This document shows, in pieces, positions 8,491-16,006 of a stretch of DNA of 34,933 nt. Each line of letters starts with the position of its first letter. Within the stretch, counting starts at the first letter, position 1. Source of the DNA: an uncultured Oscillospiraceae bacterium (lineage in GTDB: Bacteria; Bacillota; Clostridia; Oscillospirales; Ruminococcaceae). The notes under the pieces are model-generated. The model saw only the letters and a list, made by a program, of their open reading frames with translations, ran no database searches and was not told the DNA's origin. Location: assembly GCA_904396495.1 (NCBI GenBank), contig CAJFOJ010000062.1, forward strand, positions 1-34,933, read 5' to 3'. Made by a program: the position numbers and the translations under genes.

Positions 8491-9654
8491 ATGTTTCATA
8501 TTAAAACCCTGAATAAAATTTCCCCCCTCGGCATGGAAAAATTCGACCGCAGCATGTATGCCTGGGGGGACGACATCGAAAATCCCGAAGCGATCATGGT
8601 CCGCTCTGCCTCCATGCACGAGATGGAAATGCCCAAATCCCTTTTGGCCATCGCCAGGGCAGGAGCCGGTGTCAACAACATTCCGCTTGACAAATGTGCG
8701 GAGGAGGGAATCGTTGTTTTCAACACTCCCGGCGCTAATGCCAATGCGGTAAAAGAGCTGGTTTTGTTGGGACTGTTGCTCTCCTCAAGAAAAATTGCCC
8801 CCGCTATGGAGTGGGTTCAAACCCTTAAGGGTCAGGGCGCTGAAGTAGGAAAACTGGTAGAAAAGGGGAAATCTAATTTCGTAGGGCCTGAACTCAAGGG
8901 TAAAAAATTGGGCGTCATCGGATTAGGCGCCATCGGTGTACTGGTTGCTAACGCTGCGATTTCTTTGGGTATGACCGTTTACGGATACGACCCATACCTT
9001 AGCGTAGATGCCGCCTGGGGAATGCACACCAGCGTTATCCATTCCACATCCCTGCGCGACATTTATGAAAACTGTGATTATATTACCCTACACGTCCCCT
9101 GCAATACTGAAACTAAGGGTATGATCAATGCTTCTTCCATCAATATGATGAAAACTGGGGTGCGGATTTTAAACTTTGCCCGCGGCGAACTGGTAGTCGA
9201 TGAAGATATCCTAAACGCCTTAGACGAAAAGAAAGTGACAGTATATGTTACCGATTTCCCAACCGATTCCCAGCTTGGCCACAGCGGTGTAGTCGCGCTG
9301 CCTCATTTGGGTGCTTCCACTCCTGAATCGGAGGACAATTGTGCAAAAATGGCGGCTGAAGAGCTCATCACATATTTGGAGAGCGGCAATATCGTCAACT
9401 CGGTCAACTATCCCAATGTTTCCCTTCCCAAGAGCGGTGAAATGCGCTTCTGTGTGTTACATAAGAACGTCAGCGGAACTTTGTCTAAAATTTCCACCGC
9501 TTTTTCCGATGCGGGTATCAATATTGAGAATATGATTAACGGCTCTAAGAAAGATTACGCTTACACTATTGTGGATTTAGCGCAGAAAGTCGATCCCGGT
9601 TTTGCTGAAAAGCTGGCGGCCGACCCGGATGTAATCAGGGTTCGAGTGATATAA
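8491..9654 (+). CDS. serA: D-3-phosphoglycerate dehydrogenase
   Basis: Oxidises 3-phosphoglycerate to 3-phosphohydroxypyruvate with NAD+, the entry step to serine. The 387-aa protein has the 2-hydroxyacid dehydrogenase fold: a Rossmann motif GLGAIG (about residues 146-151), ARGELV around 230, and the catalytic histidine H272 in PHLGAST. A C-terminal ACT domain (about 318-387, starting RFCVLHKN) suggests serine feedback inhibition. It is the short form without the extra intervening domain of longer SerA types. An AAGAGG ribosome-binding site precedes the ATG. It is the last gene of the serCA operon. Confidence 0.97.
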   Translation: MFHIKTLNKISPLGMEKFDRSMYAWGDDIENPEAIMVRSASMHEMEMPKSLLAIARAGAGVNNIPLDKCAEEGIVVFNTPGANANAVKELVLLGLLLSSRKIAPAMEWVQTLKGQGAEVGKLVEKGKSNFVGPELKGKKLGVIGLGAIGVLVANAAISLGMTVYGYDPYLSVDAAWGMHTSVIHSTSLRDIYENCDYITLHVPCNTETKGMINASSINMMKTGVRILNFARGELVVDEDILNALDEKKVTVYVTDFPTDSQLGHSGVVALPHLGASTPESEDNCAKMAAEELITYLESGNIVNSVNYPNVSLPKSGEMRFCVLHKNVSGTLSKISTAFSDAGINIENMINGSKKDYAYTIVDLAQKVDPGFAEKLAADPDVIRVRVI

Positions 9655-9670
9655 CTTTTGGGATTAAGGA

Positions 9671-9703
9671 AAAAAGCTGAAGGATAACTCCTTCAGCTTT
9701 TTC
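9671..9703. terminator. bidirectional terminator after serA
   Basis: AAAAAGCTGAAGGA pairs perfectly with TCCTTCAGCTTTTT around a 4-base loop. Confidence 0.92.
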
Positions 9704-9722
9704 TTATAAGTTAATATCCCCC

Positions 9723-10700
9723 CTACAGTGGAATCAACTTTGTGAGAACTTGATAAAAATACAGGACCAGCAACAAAATCCAGATTGGCGAGGAAATCGC
9801 CGCTATAAATGTTTTTCCCGTTGTCAATTGCACATCCGGATAATGGAGCTGTGGCCTTCGGCAGACTTGACGATAGAGAAAAGCTGCTACAATAAAACAG
9901 ATAAATATAAAGGTATACAAAGCAATATTAATAATCAGTAAAACTGTCTCAGTCAGGAAAGAGGAGAATGTACTGATCAATACGGCAATTATGTTATTTA
10001 GGGCATGTACCAATATAGAGGGGAGCAGAGAACCGCAACGGGTGACTAAATATCCAAAAAGGCAACCCATGGCAAATGCGGGAAGTAGCTGCGTTAAATC
10101 GAAATGGTAAATCCCAAATAAAAGTGATGAGAACACAATTGCAAAGCCATTCCCAAACTGCTGCAACGACTGTAAAATGTAGCCTCGAAAAATTACTTCC
10201 TCCAAAATCGGGGCGATAAAACAGGAGTAGGCAATCAAGATAAACGACAAAAACGGAGTGTCTAAAGAATAGGAAAAATCGGGGGCACTCACCGAAACAC
10301 CTTGCTGATTAAGCCATTGAGTCAGAAGATCAGTAAAAAAAGAAGTCGCTAAATTTAACCCCAGGCACAGCCCAAAGCTTAAAATAATAATCCATAGCTG
10401 AATACGTCGAGGCGTAATCAACACCTTGACATTAAAGCCCGTAAACTTTTTAGCCGCTAAAACTGCGCAAAGCGCCCCAATGATTGTGGGAACAATACTG
10501 GCAAAAATCCCATAGAGTTCCAAATCCATTGAGGTCCCCACTAGGTAAAAAATAAGACGGTCTATTCCCCAAACGCCATAGGAAAGTACTGTTGCGGAAA
10601 AAAGAAATAAGATGACCAGCGCTGCAACCCGTCCACTGGCTCTACGCACAGCACCGGTCAAATTTGGGGAGGGAAATTTTTTTTCAAGCGATCGATTCAT
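9723..10700 (-). CDS. CPBP-family intramembrane metalloprotease
   Basis: A 325-aa multi-pass membrane protein with all three CPBP motifs: EEVIFRG (E167, E168, R172), FGIYH (H199) and HALNN (H232). It is thus a plausible active protease, unlike the paralogue at 3256. About eight hydrophobic segments are seen. Members act in prenyl-protein processing, bacteriocin immunity or unknown roles; nothing here fixes the substrate. The ATG at 10700 is chosen because AAAGGAG sits 5 bases upstream; the adjacent ATG at 10703 would be only 2 bases from it. It lies downstream of the DUF3783 gene on the same strand, with a 180-base gap. Confidence 0.9.
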   Translation of the reverse strand: MNRSLEKKFPSPNLTGAVRRASGRVAALVILFLFSATVLSYGVWGIDRLIFYLVGTSMDLELYGIFASIVPTIIGALCAVLAAKKFTGFNVKVLITPRRIQLWIIILSFGLCLGLNLATSFFTDLLTQWLNQQGVSVSAPDFSYSLDTPFLSFILIAYSCFIAPILEEVIFRGYILQSLQQFGNGFAIVFSSLLFGIYHFDLTQLLPAFAMGCLFGYLVTRCGSLLPSILVHALNNIIAVLISTFSSFLTETVLLIINIALYTFIFICFIVAAFLYRQVCRRPQLHYPDVQLTTGKTFIAAISSPIWILLLVLYFYQVLTKLIPL

Positions 10701-10759
10701 CATGGCTCCTTTGGTGCAGTTCCGTTTGTACATCTCAGTTTAGGGAAGATGCCGTCCTG

Positions 10760-10829
10760 ATTCCTAACAGACCCAACCGGTTTCCAGTGAAGGAAGGTAA
10801 CGAGGTCACCAACTCGCCATTCCTAACAG
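10760..10829 (-). repeat. two direct copies of CTGTTAGGAAT upstream of the CPBP gene
   Basis: On the minus strand CTGTTAGGAAT occurs at 10829-10819 and 10770-10760, 59 bases apart, with the near-palindrome GGTGACCTCGTTACC between them. Could be regulator sites or chance; no clear promoter hexamers were seen here. Confidence 0.3.
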
Positions 10830-10882
10830 TCTCGGCTGATTTTGGCATTAGTCTACCACAATATGATTCAGAAGGTTCACAT

Positions 10883-11296
10883 CTAATTTGCGCGCCTTGA
10901 TTCCAATTGGGCTCGTTCCTGGGCAAGATTGCATAACAACAGTTTGAGCGTCCAATACCGATTCACTTCGGTTATCACCGCTTTTAAGGGGATATAACCA
11001 GCATCACATTCCCGCATATTATTAAGTAATTCGTCAATCCTTCTATTGGTAAAACCCCGCAAAATCATAGCAGGAAGGGGAGGGACTGTCTCTTCTTGTG
11101 TAGTTTGGGATTCCTGCAAAATGCTCATTTCAGCCAATTTCCCCACATTGGTGTCCAAGTCGTCCTCTGTTAGGTGTTTGACAGGTATCTTCATTTCTTG
11201 GCAAATGGCATCGATTGCCCTTCCCTGGGCACCATCCCTGTCGATTCCATAAAGAAGAATCATTTCGCTGTAAGGGGATTTTTTGGAACGTTTCAT
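10883..11296 (-). CDS. DUF3783 domain protein
   Basis: A 137-aa cytoplasmic protein of unknown function. The C-terminal part (about residues 75-125) carries the pattern I know from DUF3783: MILRGF, a conserved LL, then IPLKAVITEVNRYWTL. The first 12 residues are basic. The ATG at 11296 is favoured because AAAGG lies 9 bases upstream; two earlier in-frame starts are less well placed. A likely promoter lies at 11426-11454. The CPBP gene follows on the same strand. Confidence 0.75.
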   Translation of the reverse strand: MKRSKKSPYSEMILLYGIDRDGAQGRAIDAICQEMKIPVKHLTEDDLDTNVGKLAEMSILQESQTTQEETVPPLPAMILRGFTNRRIDELLNNMRECDAGYIPLKAVITEVNRYWTLKLLLCNLAQERAQLESRRAN

Positions 11297-11425
11297 TCTA
11301 TTCATCCTTTCTCTTATCAATGACTTTGAGAAAATCTTTGGAATTGTCCGAGAATTTATGCAAAGAATAAAAAATAAATTCTTTTTCTAAAAAGCAAAAC
11401 ACAGCTGTGAAAAAATGATGATTTC

Positions 11426-11454
11426 ATTATATCTTTATTTACTGCATAAATCAA
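11426..11454 (-). promoter_or_regulatory. probable promoter of the DUF3783 gene
   Basis: Minus strand TTGATT, 17-base spacer, TATAAT, about 130 bases before the start. The rest of the 324-base AT-rich gap up to 11619 holds only this and the divergent promoter at 11540. Confidence 0.5.
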
Positions 11455-11539
11455 TACGGGTAATATTTTAATATTTTAGTGTTATTTTTAGTTTTTAAAA
11501 AAATAATTAAATTTTTTATGAACATATTTATAAAATGTA

Positions 11540-11568
11540 TTGAATTTTAGTTTTATTTCCAGTATACT
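11540..11568 (+). promoter_or_regulatory. promoter of the 632-aa protein gene
   Basis: TTGAAT (11540-11545), 17-base spacer, TATACT (11563-11568), 52 bases before the ATG. Confidence 0.7.
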
Positions 11569-11619
11569 AGACCTGCTATGTATTGTTACATTGAAATTTG
11601 ACAAAGGACGGAATACCAT

Positions 11620-13518
11620 ATGACACAAATAATTGCAGTCATCACTGCGCAAAAAAGTGACTTTAGCCTCCTGCTAGAGTCCTTACCCCATGCTACGATT
11701 GAATACATACTGCCGCAGGAAATCGCCGCCTATGACCTTTCGATCTACTCGGCACTGGTGTTGTTGGGGGGAACTAACCCATCTCCCCTTGCCCTAGAAC
11801 CGGAAGCACGTATCAAAATTGAAGAACAAATTCAAAACGGCAAAAAAGTTTTTAGCGAGTACCTTAATAGCATCGATGATATCTACACCCCCGAACCCTC
11901 TTCTACCCGCTTTAGGCGTCTGATCGTCAACCAAGAAATCGGTGATCTTTCAAAAGGTGATATTTTAGAGGATCAATGTAACAGCTTTATCCTGCCTCAT
12001 TTTAGCAAAAAATTGGAACAACCCATCTTATACTACAAGGAGTTTATCAACGCCCACGATAAAACCGAAATTCTAGAAGAAGATGTCAAGGAGCTTTCTA
12101 ATTGGGCCCTGTGGAAGGAACGCCCAAACCTGATGGTTTGTTCTTTCCGTCTCTGTAACTTTATCAAGGCTCGGTTTTCTCCTCTTTCTAGGTGGAAAAC
12201 GCTCATTTGCTCCATCATAGAATGGCTGACGGAAGAATCAATGGAGCAACTTTCTGTGGACGCTCCCTACTCTCTGGTACAAGATGTACCTGGAAACCAG
12301 TTCGAACCGCTTCTGAGAGAATGCTTTTCCGCAGGCATTCGTTGGTATCATGAATCTCAAACGCTGTTAGAAAACGGAAAGCGTGGCGTCTATGAGGGTT
12401 TTATGACTGAAATTCAACCGGATGGCTCCCAGGCGCGCGCACTGACCATCCGTACCGATTGCACTGCCGAAGCATCGCTGGCTTTTTTTACTGACTATCT
12501 ACTAAACGGCAATTTAGCAAGTCTCAAAACCTCGGATGAATTAGAAGCTTTTTGTTACGAGAAAATGCAAATCTGTGACGGGTTATACGACGGTATGCTT
12601 CGTTGGAGCAATACAGCGTGGAATGTCTGCTATCAAGACGACAATGCTCGTGTATTGATTCCCAGTCTACTGAAGATGATGTATAGCGGCAATTACCGGT
12701 ATCTGGACGCTTGTTGCAAGGCGCTGGACTTTTTGGTCAAAACCACAGGTCCAGATGGACTCCGTCCCTCCCGCACTGACAACTTACTGTTGGATGAGGC
12801 GGAGATGGAACGGCTTCATTCCACTCCTGGCAACTTTCCATGTGCCCATTACAATGCATTCTATTCAGCTACCTTACTGCTCTGCGGGAAACTCGCCAAT
12901 CGGGAGGATTTTATCGAAGTGGGAATAAAAGGCCTCGAAAACATTATGGCGGTTTACCCCAAAACAATTCGGGAACAGAGCGAAACACAGGAACTCTGCC
13001 GCTTGATTCTTCCCTTAGCGTGGATGTATTGGGTTACCAAAAATCCCAAACATAAGGATTATCTTTATCAAGTGACAAATGATTTGCAGAAAATGAAGCA
13101 TCCGAGCGGTGCTTATCTGGAGTGGGATTCTGATTACTCTGCCGCCTGCAGCCAAAAGGAAAATGCCGAGTGCTCTTTGCTCACCAAAAACGGCGATCCT
13201 GTTGCCGATTTGCTGTATTCCCTCAACTGGCTGCCATTGGGATTCGCCCAAGCCTATTTTATTACGGAGGATCCCTACTTCTACGAACTTTGGAAAGAAA
13301 TTTCCACCTTTATGATCCGCTCTCAAATTCACAGTGATAATCCTGCAATTAATGGGGGATGGGCCCGAGGATTTGACGTGGACAAAATGGAAGTGTACGG
13401 CCTACCTAACGATGTGGGTTGGGGACCGTGGGCCATCGAAAGTGGTTGGACGGTTTCAGAAATACTCGCCGGACTAGGTCTCGGATTACTGGGGAAAAAT
13501 ATATTTAAAGAATCGTGA
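11620..13518 (+). CDS. two-domain protein: GATase/ThuA-like N-terminus plus glycosidase-like alpha-barrel
   Basis: A 632-aa cytoplasmic-looking protein without signal peptide. Residues 1-210 look like a class I glutaminase/ThuA-type alpha/beta domain: a beta-alpha start, then LVLLGGTNP near 48, a long helix, and KVFSEYLNS. Residues about 230-632 are helical with repeated aromatic patterns (FSAGIRWY, RWSNTAWN, NAFYSATLLL, LPLAWMYWV, NGGWARGFD, GWGPWAIESGW) typical of six-hairpin (alpha/alpha)6 glycosidases and lyases. I cannot name a family, and catalytic acids cannot be picked by eye. AAAGGACGG precedes the ATG by about 9 bases. It is a single gene with its own promoter, and its stop codon abuts the palindromic element. 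A carbohydrate-active role is inference. Confidence 0.75.
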   Translation: MTQIIAVITAQKSDFSLLLESLPHATIEYILPQEIAAYDLSIYSALVLLGGTNPSPLALEPEARIKIEEQIQNGKKVFSEYLNSIDDIYTPEPSSTRFRRLIVNQEIGDLSKGDILEDQCNSFILPHFSKKLEQPILYYKEFINAHDKTEILEEDVKELSNWALWKERPNLMVCSFRLCNFIKARFSPLSRWKTLICSIIEWLTEESMEQLSVDAPYSLVQDVPGNQFEPLLRECFSAGIRWYHESQTLLENGKRGVYEGFMTEIQPDGSQARALTIRTDCTAEASLAFFTDYLLNGNLASLKTSDELEAFCYEKMQICDGLYDGMLRWSNTAWNVCYQDDNARVLIPSLLKMMYSGNYRYLDACCKALDFLVKTTGPDGLRPSRTDNLLLDEAEMERLHSTPGNFPCAHYNAFYSATLLLCGKLANREDFIEVGIKGLENIMAVYPKTIREQSETQELCRLILPLAWMYWVTKNPKHKDYLYQVTNDLQKMKHPSGAYLEWDSDYSAACSQKENAECSLLTKNGDPVADLLYSLNWLPLGFAQAYFITEDPYFYELWKEISTFMIRSQIHSDNPAINGGWARGFDVDKMEVYGLPNDVGWGPWAIESGWTVSEILAGLGLGLLGKNIFKES

Positions 13519-13762
13519 AAAGTCGGCATCTTCTAAACTGTCCCATTTTATATAGACAGGACAAAAAGGTCCCTAAGTAGGGAAATATTAAAAATCAAAA
13601 GGAGTGGCGCAATGTTTTGGGCACCACTCCTTTTAAACCTTAATATTTCTGCACTAGGGGCTTTTTGTGAGTCTGTATAATCTAGATCAGTGTCCCACAT
13701 AAGGGAGTTTTTCTCTGTTATACGTTTCTACTGGATCAGTTCACTTCCTGATGCCGACTTTT
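13518..13762. repeat. complete palindromic MITE-like element
   Basis: About 245 bases bounded by 13-base terminal inverted repeats: AAAAGTCGGCATC at 13518-13530 and its complement at 13750-13762. Inside, two long imperfect arms (about 13548-13609 and 13621-13682) pair across a central hairpin, AAAAGGAGTGG / CCACTCCTTTT (about 13598-13632). Both arms carry AAAAAG followed by a CCCTA block and AAATATTAA. The right arm matches the window-end repeats (TGCACTAGGGGCTTTTT). It contains no ORF, starts on the stop codon of the preceding gene and may also terminate transcription. A non-autonomous element or REP-like palindrome is the best guess. Confidence 0.75.
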
Positions 13763-13814
13763 TAAATTTGACAATGGAATAACCCTAGCATTTTGTTTTA
13801 TATACACTCCATCG

Positions 13815-14396
13815 TCAATCGAGATGCTTAGAGCGTTTTTTAAATAACACCCCAAACCCTCCGCCGCAAACTCCACCAATAATATGGGTTAAGTGGGAAA
13901 TGCTATCCTGTACTAAAATTCCATCCACGATTTCCTTGCCGATATAAACACCGACTACAATGATAAAAGTCAAAGGAATCCGTCCTTCACCTGCACTGAC
14001 AGCGGATACCAGTATGATTGCCATAAAGACGATACCGCTTGCTCCTAATAAAATTACGTTCATAAACAAAACATCTACTAAGCCAGTGATAAGCGCTACC
14101 AAAGCAATCATTAAAAGTAGTTTATTACTCCCGTATTTCTCTTCTAAAATGGGGCCGATTAAAAGAAATAGGAGCATATTTCCCGCATAATGGTCAAAGT
14201 CTGCATGGCCCAACACATGTCCAAACAACCTAATATACCCCAACGGATCGCCCCATGAGCAAGGATAGACACTGAACAGCAAACGGGTAGTAGTCCCCGC
14301 AGTAACCCAATGAAGCAAAAGGACGCCAAAGCTTAAAAAAGCAAACGTTAAAACCACAGGAGAGTTATATTGGATTTTTTTAAACCATTCCAACAC
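13815..14396 (-). CDS. rhomboid-family intramembrane serine protease
   Basis: A 194-aa protein with about six membrane helices. Rhomboid marks are present: HADFDHYAGNM in helix 2 (residues 64-74), the catalytic serine S120 in LGASGIVF, and catalytic H171 in HLTHIIGG. It would cleave membrane proteins within the bilayer; the substrate is unknown. A GTG start at 14396 with AAAGGG 7 bases upstream fits best; the frame stays open 28 codons further without a better start. It lies downstream of the rRNA methyltransferase gene on the same strand, about 110 bases away, and may be cotranscribed. Confidence 0.88.
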   Translation of the reverse strand: MLEWFKKIQYNSPVVLTFAFLSFGVLLLHWVTAGTTTRLLFSVYPCSWGDPLGYIRLFGHVLGHADFDHYAGNMLLFLLIGPILEEKYGSNKLLLMIALVALITGLVDVLFMNVILLGASGIVFMAIILVSAVSAGEGRIPLTFIIVVGVYIGKEIVDGILVQDSISHLTHIIGGVCGGGFGVLFKKRSKHLD

Positions 14397-14507
14397 AATC
14401 CATCCCTTTCTTACGCAAAACCCTATTGACGTGATTACCACTATCCTCCGGGCGTAATCCAATCCCATATAGCACGGCACTGTTTCCGCTTTACCGATTG
14501 GTAAAAA

Positions 14508-15887
14508 TTAAAGTGGCAAGAGTTTATCCCCTCTTTCCAATAAAACCACGCACTCCACATGCCCTGTTCTCGGAAACATGTCAATGCCACGATATCGGAC
14601 AAGCCTATATCCCTGTTCCGATAAAATTTTGCAGTCCCTGGCGGCAGTGGAGGGGTTGCAGGAAATCATCACGACCTTATTGGGTGCCATATCCACAATA
14701 CTCTGAAGGACTTCCCTGTCGCAGCCCTGCCGGGGGGGATCCACTATAACCACATCTGGCCGAAGTCCTCTTCGCACTAACTCTTTGGCCGCCATCTTGG
14801 CATCAGCGCAGATAAATTCCGTGCGGTCAGCGCAGTTAATCGTGGCATTTTTCCTGGCGCTCTCCACAGCAGAGGCCACCACCTCCACGCCAATTAAACG
14901 GCCCACTTTGGAATAAGCAGAAAGGCCGATTGAACCGATACCGCAATACAAATCCAGTAGCAATTCCTTACCTGTAAACTGAGCGTACTCAAAAGCCAAA
15001 GCATAAAGTCTCTCCGCCTGCTCTTTGTTTACCTGGTAAAAAGCAGAAGGAGCAATACAAAATTCTTGGTCTCCAAAATGGTCTTGAATAGTATCATTCC
15101 CGCTCAGCAAATAAAATTTATCGCCCAAAATGACATTGGTATTCTGTGCATTGCGATTTAACACAACGCTGGTCACCTGAGGAAACCGTTGTTGCAGTCC
15201 GCAAACAAACTCCCGGCAGAAGGGGAGTTTGTTCCCGGTTGCAACCAAGCACACCATGGTCTCTCCGCTACTCCTGCCCACCCGGAGATAAATATGGCGC
15301 AATAACCCTTTCCCAGTTCTTTCGTCGTAAATGGATATTTGATGTTCATTGATAAAATGGAGAATCCATTGGACAATTGGTGCAAATCGTTCATCCTGTA
15401 TCCGACAACAATCTATTGGGACAATTCGATGGCTTCTTTTGGCGTAAAATCCGGCAATTGCTTTTCCATTTTCGTCCACTCCCAAGGGATATTGGGCTTT
15501 GTTGCGGTAATGCTCAGGGTCCGGGGCCCCAAAAATTGGCTCTGACTCCAACGCAAATCCGCCAATCCGCTGAAAAGCATCTCGAACCGACTTTTCTTTT
15601 AATCGAAGTTCCGCGTCATAGCGGATATGACAAAAGGAGCAACCGCCGCATTGTTTGAAAGAAGGGCAATCCACCTCTATCCGATCACAGGAAGGGGAGA
15701 GGATTTCCTCCAGGATACCGTATCCGTAATGTTTGAGAACTTTAACCGCCTTAAAGCGAATTCTATCCCCTACCGCTGTCATGGGGACGAAAACAGCAAA
15801 TCCGTCGATCTTACAGACCCCGTTGCCTTCTAAGGTCATATCTTCTACTAAAGCAATGTAGCTTTTATTTTTTTCGATCATCCTCAT
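14508..15887 (-). CDS. rlmCD: 23S rRNA (uracil-5-)-methyltransferase, RlmCD/RumA type
   Basis: SAM-dependent m5U methyltransferase of 459 aa. An N-terminal TRAM domain (about residues 8-62) is followed by iron-sulfur cluster cysteines C74, C80 and C83 (CPSFKQCGGC) with a fourth likely in the DCCRIQ segment, and a C-terminal Rossmann methyltransferase domain with LDLYCGIGSIGL and DPPRQGC. The catalytic cysteine is C410 in SCNPSTAARD, with PRTGHVE near the end. In Firmicutes RlmCD modifies U747 and U1939; which sites this one modifies cannot be told, and a TrmA-like paralogue is possible. The ATG at 15887 has AAAGGTG 5 bases upstream. Confidence 0.93.
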   Translation of the reverse strand: MRMIEKNKSYIALVEDMTLEGNGVCKIDGFAVFVPMTAVGDRIRFKAVKVLKHYGYGILEEILSPSCDRIEVDCPSFKQCGGCSFCHIRYDAELRLKEKSVRDAFQRIGGFALESEPIFGAPDPEHYRNKAQYPLGVDENGKAIAGFYAKRSHRIVPIDCCRIQDERFAPIVQWILHFINEHQISIYDERTGKGLLRHIYLRVGRSSGETMVCLVATGNKLPFCREFVCGLQQRFPQVTSVVLNRNAQNTNVILGDKFYLLSGNDTIQDHFGDQEFCIAPSAFYQVNKEQAERLYALAFEYAQFTGKELLLDLYCGIGSIGLSAYSKVGRLIGVEVVASAVESARKNATINCADRTEFICADAKMAAKELVRRGLRPDVVIVDPPRQGCDREVLQSIVDMAPNKVVMISCNPSTAARDCKILSEQGYRLVRYRGIDMFPRTGHVECVVLLERGDKLLPL

Positions 15888-15962
15888 TTACACCTTTGGT
15901 ATCCCAAAGGTTTCCTTTCATCAGGATAGGCGCGATACCATCAAATAAACCGCTGAATACGA

Positions 15963-15987
15963 CAAAGGACGGGTTACCCGTCCTTTG
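15963..15987. terminator. perfect hairpin after the PBP gene
   Basis: CAAAGGACGGG and CCCGTCCTTTG form an 11-bp stem with a 3-base loop. The T run follows on the plus strand although both flanking genes are on the minus strand; in the minus direction only a broken T stretch follows, so termination there may be weak. Confidence 0.6.
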
Positions 15988-16006
15988 CTATTTTTTATTC
16001 CTACGC

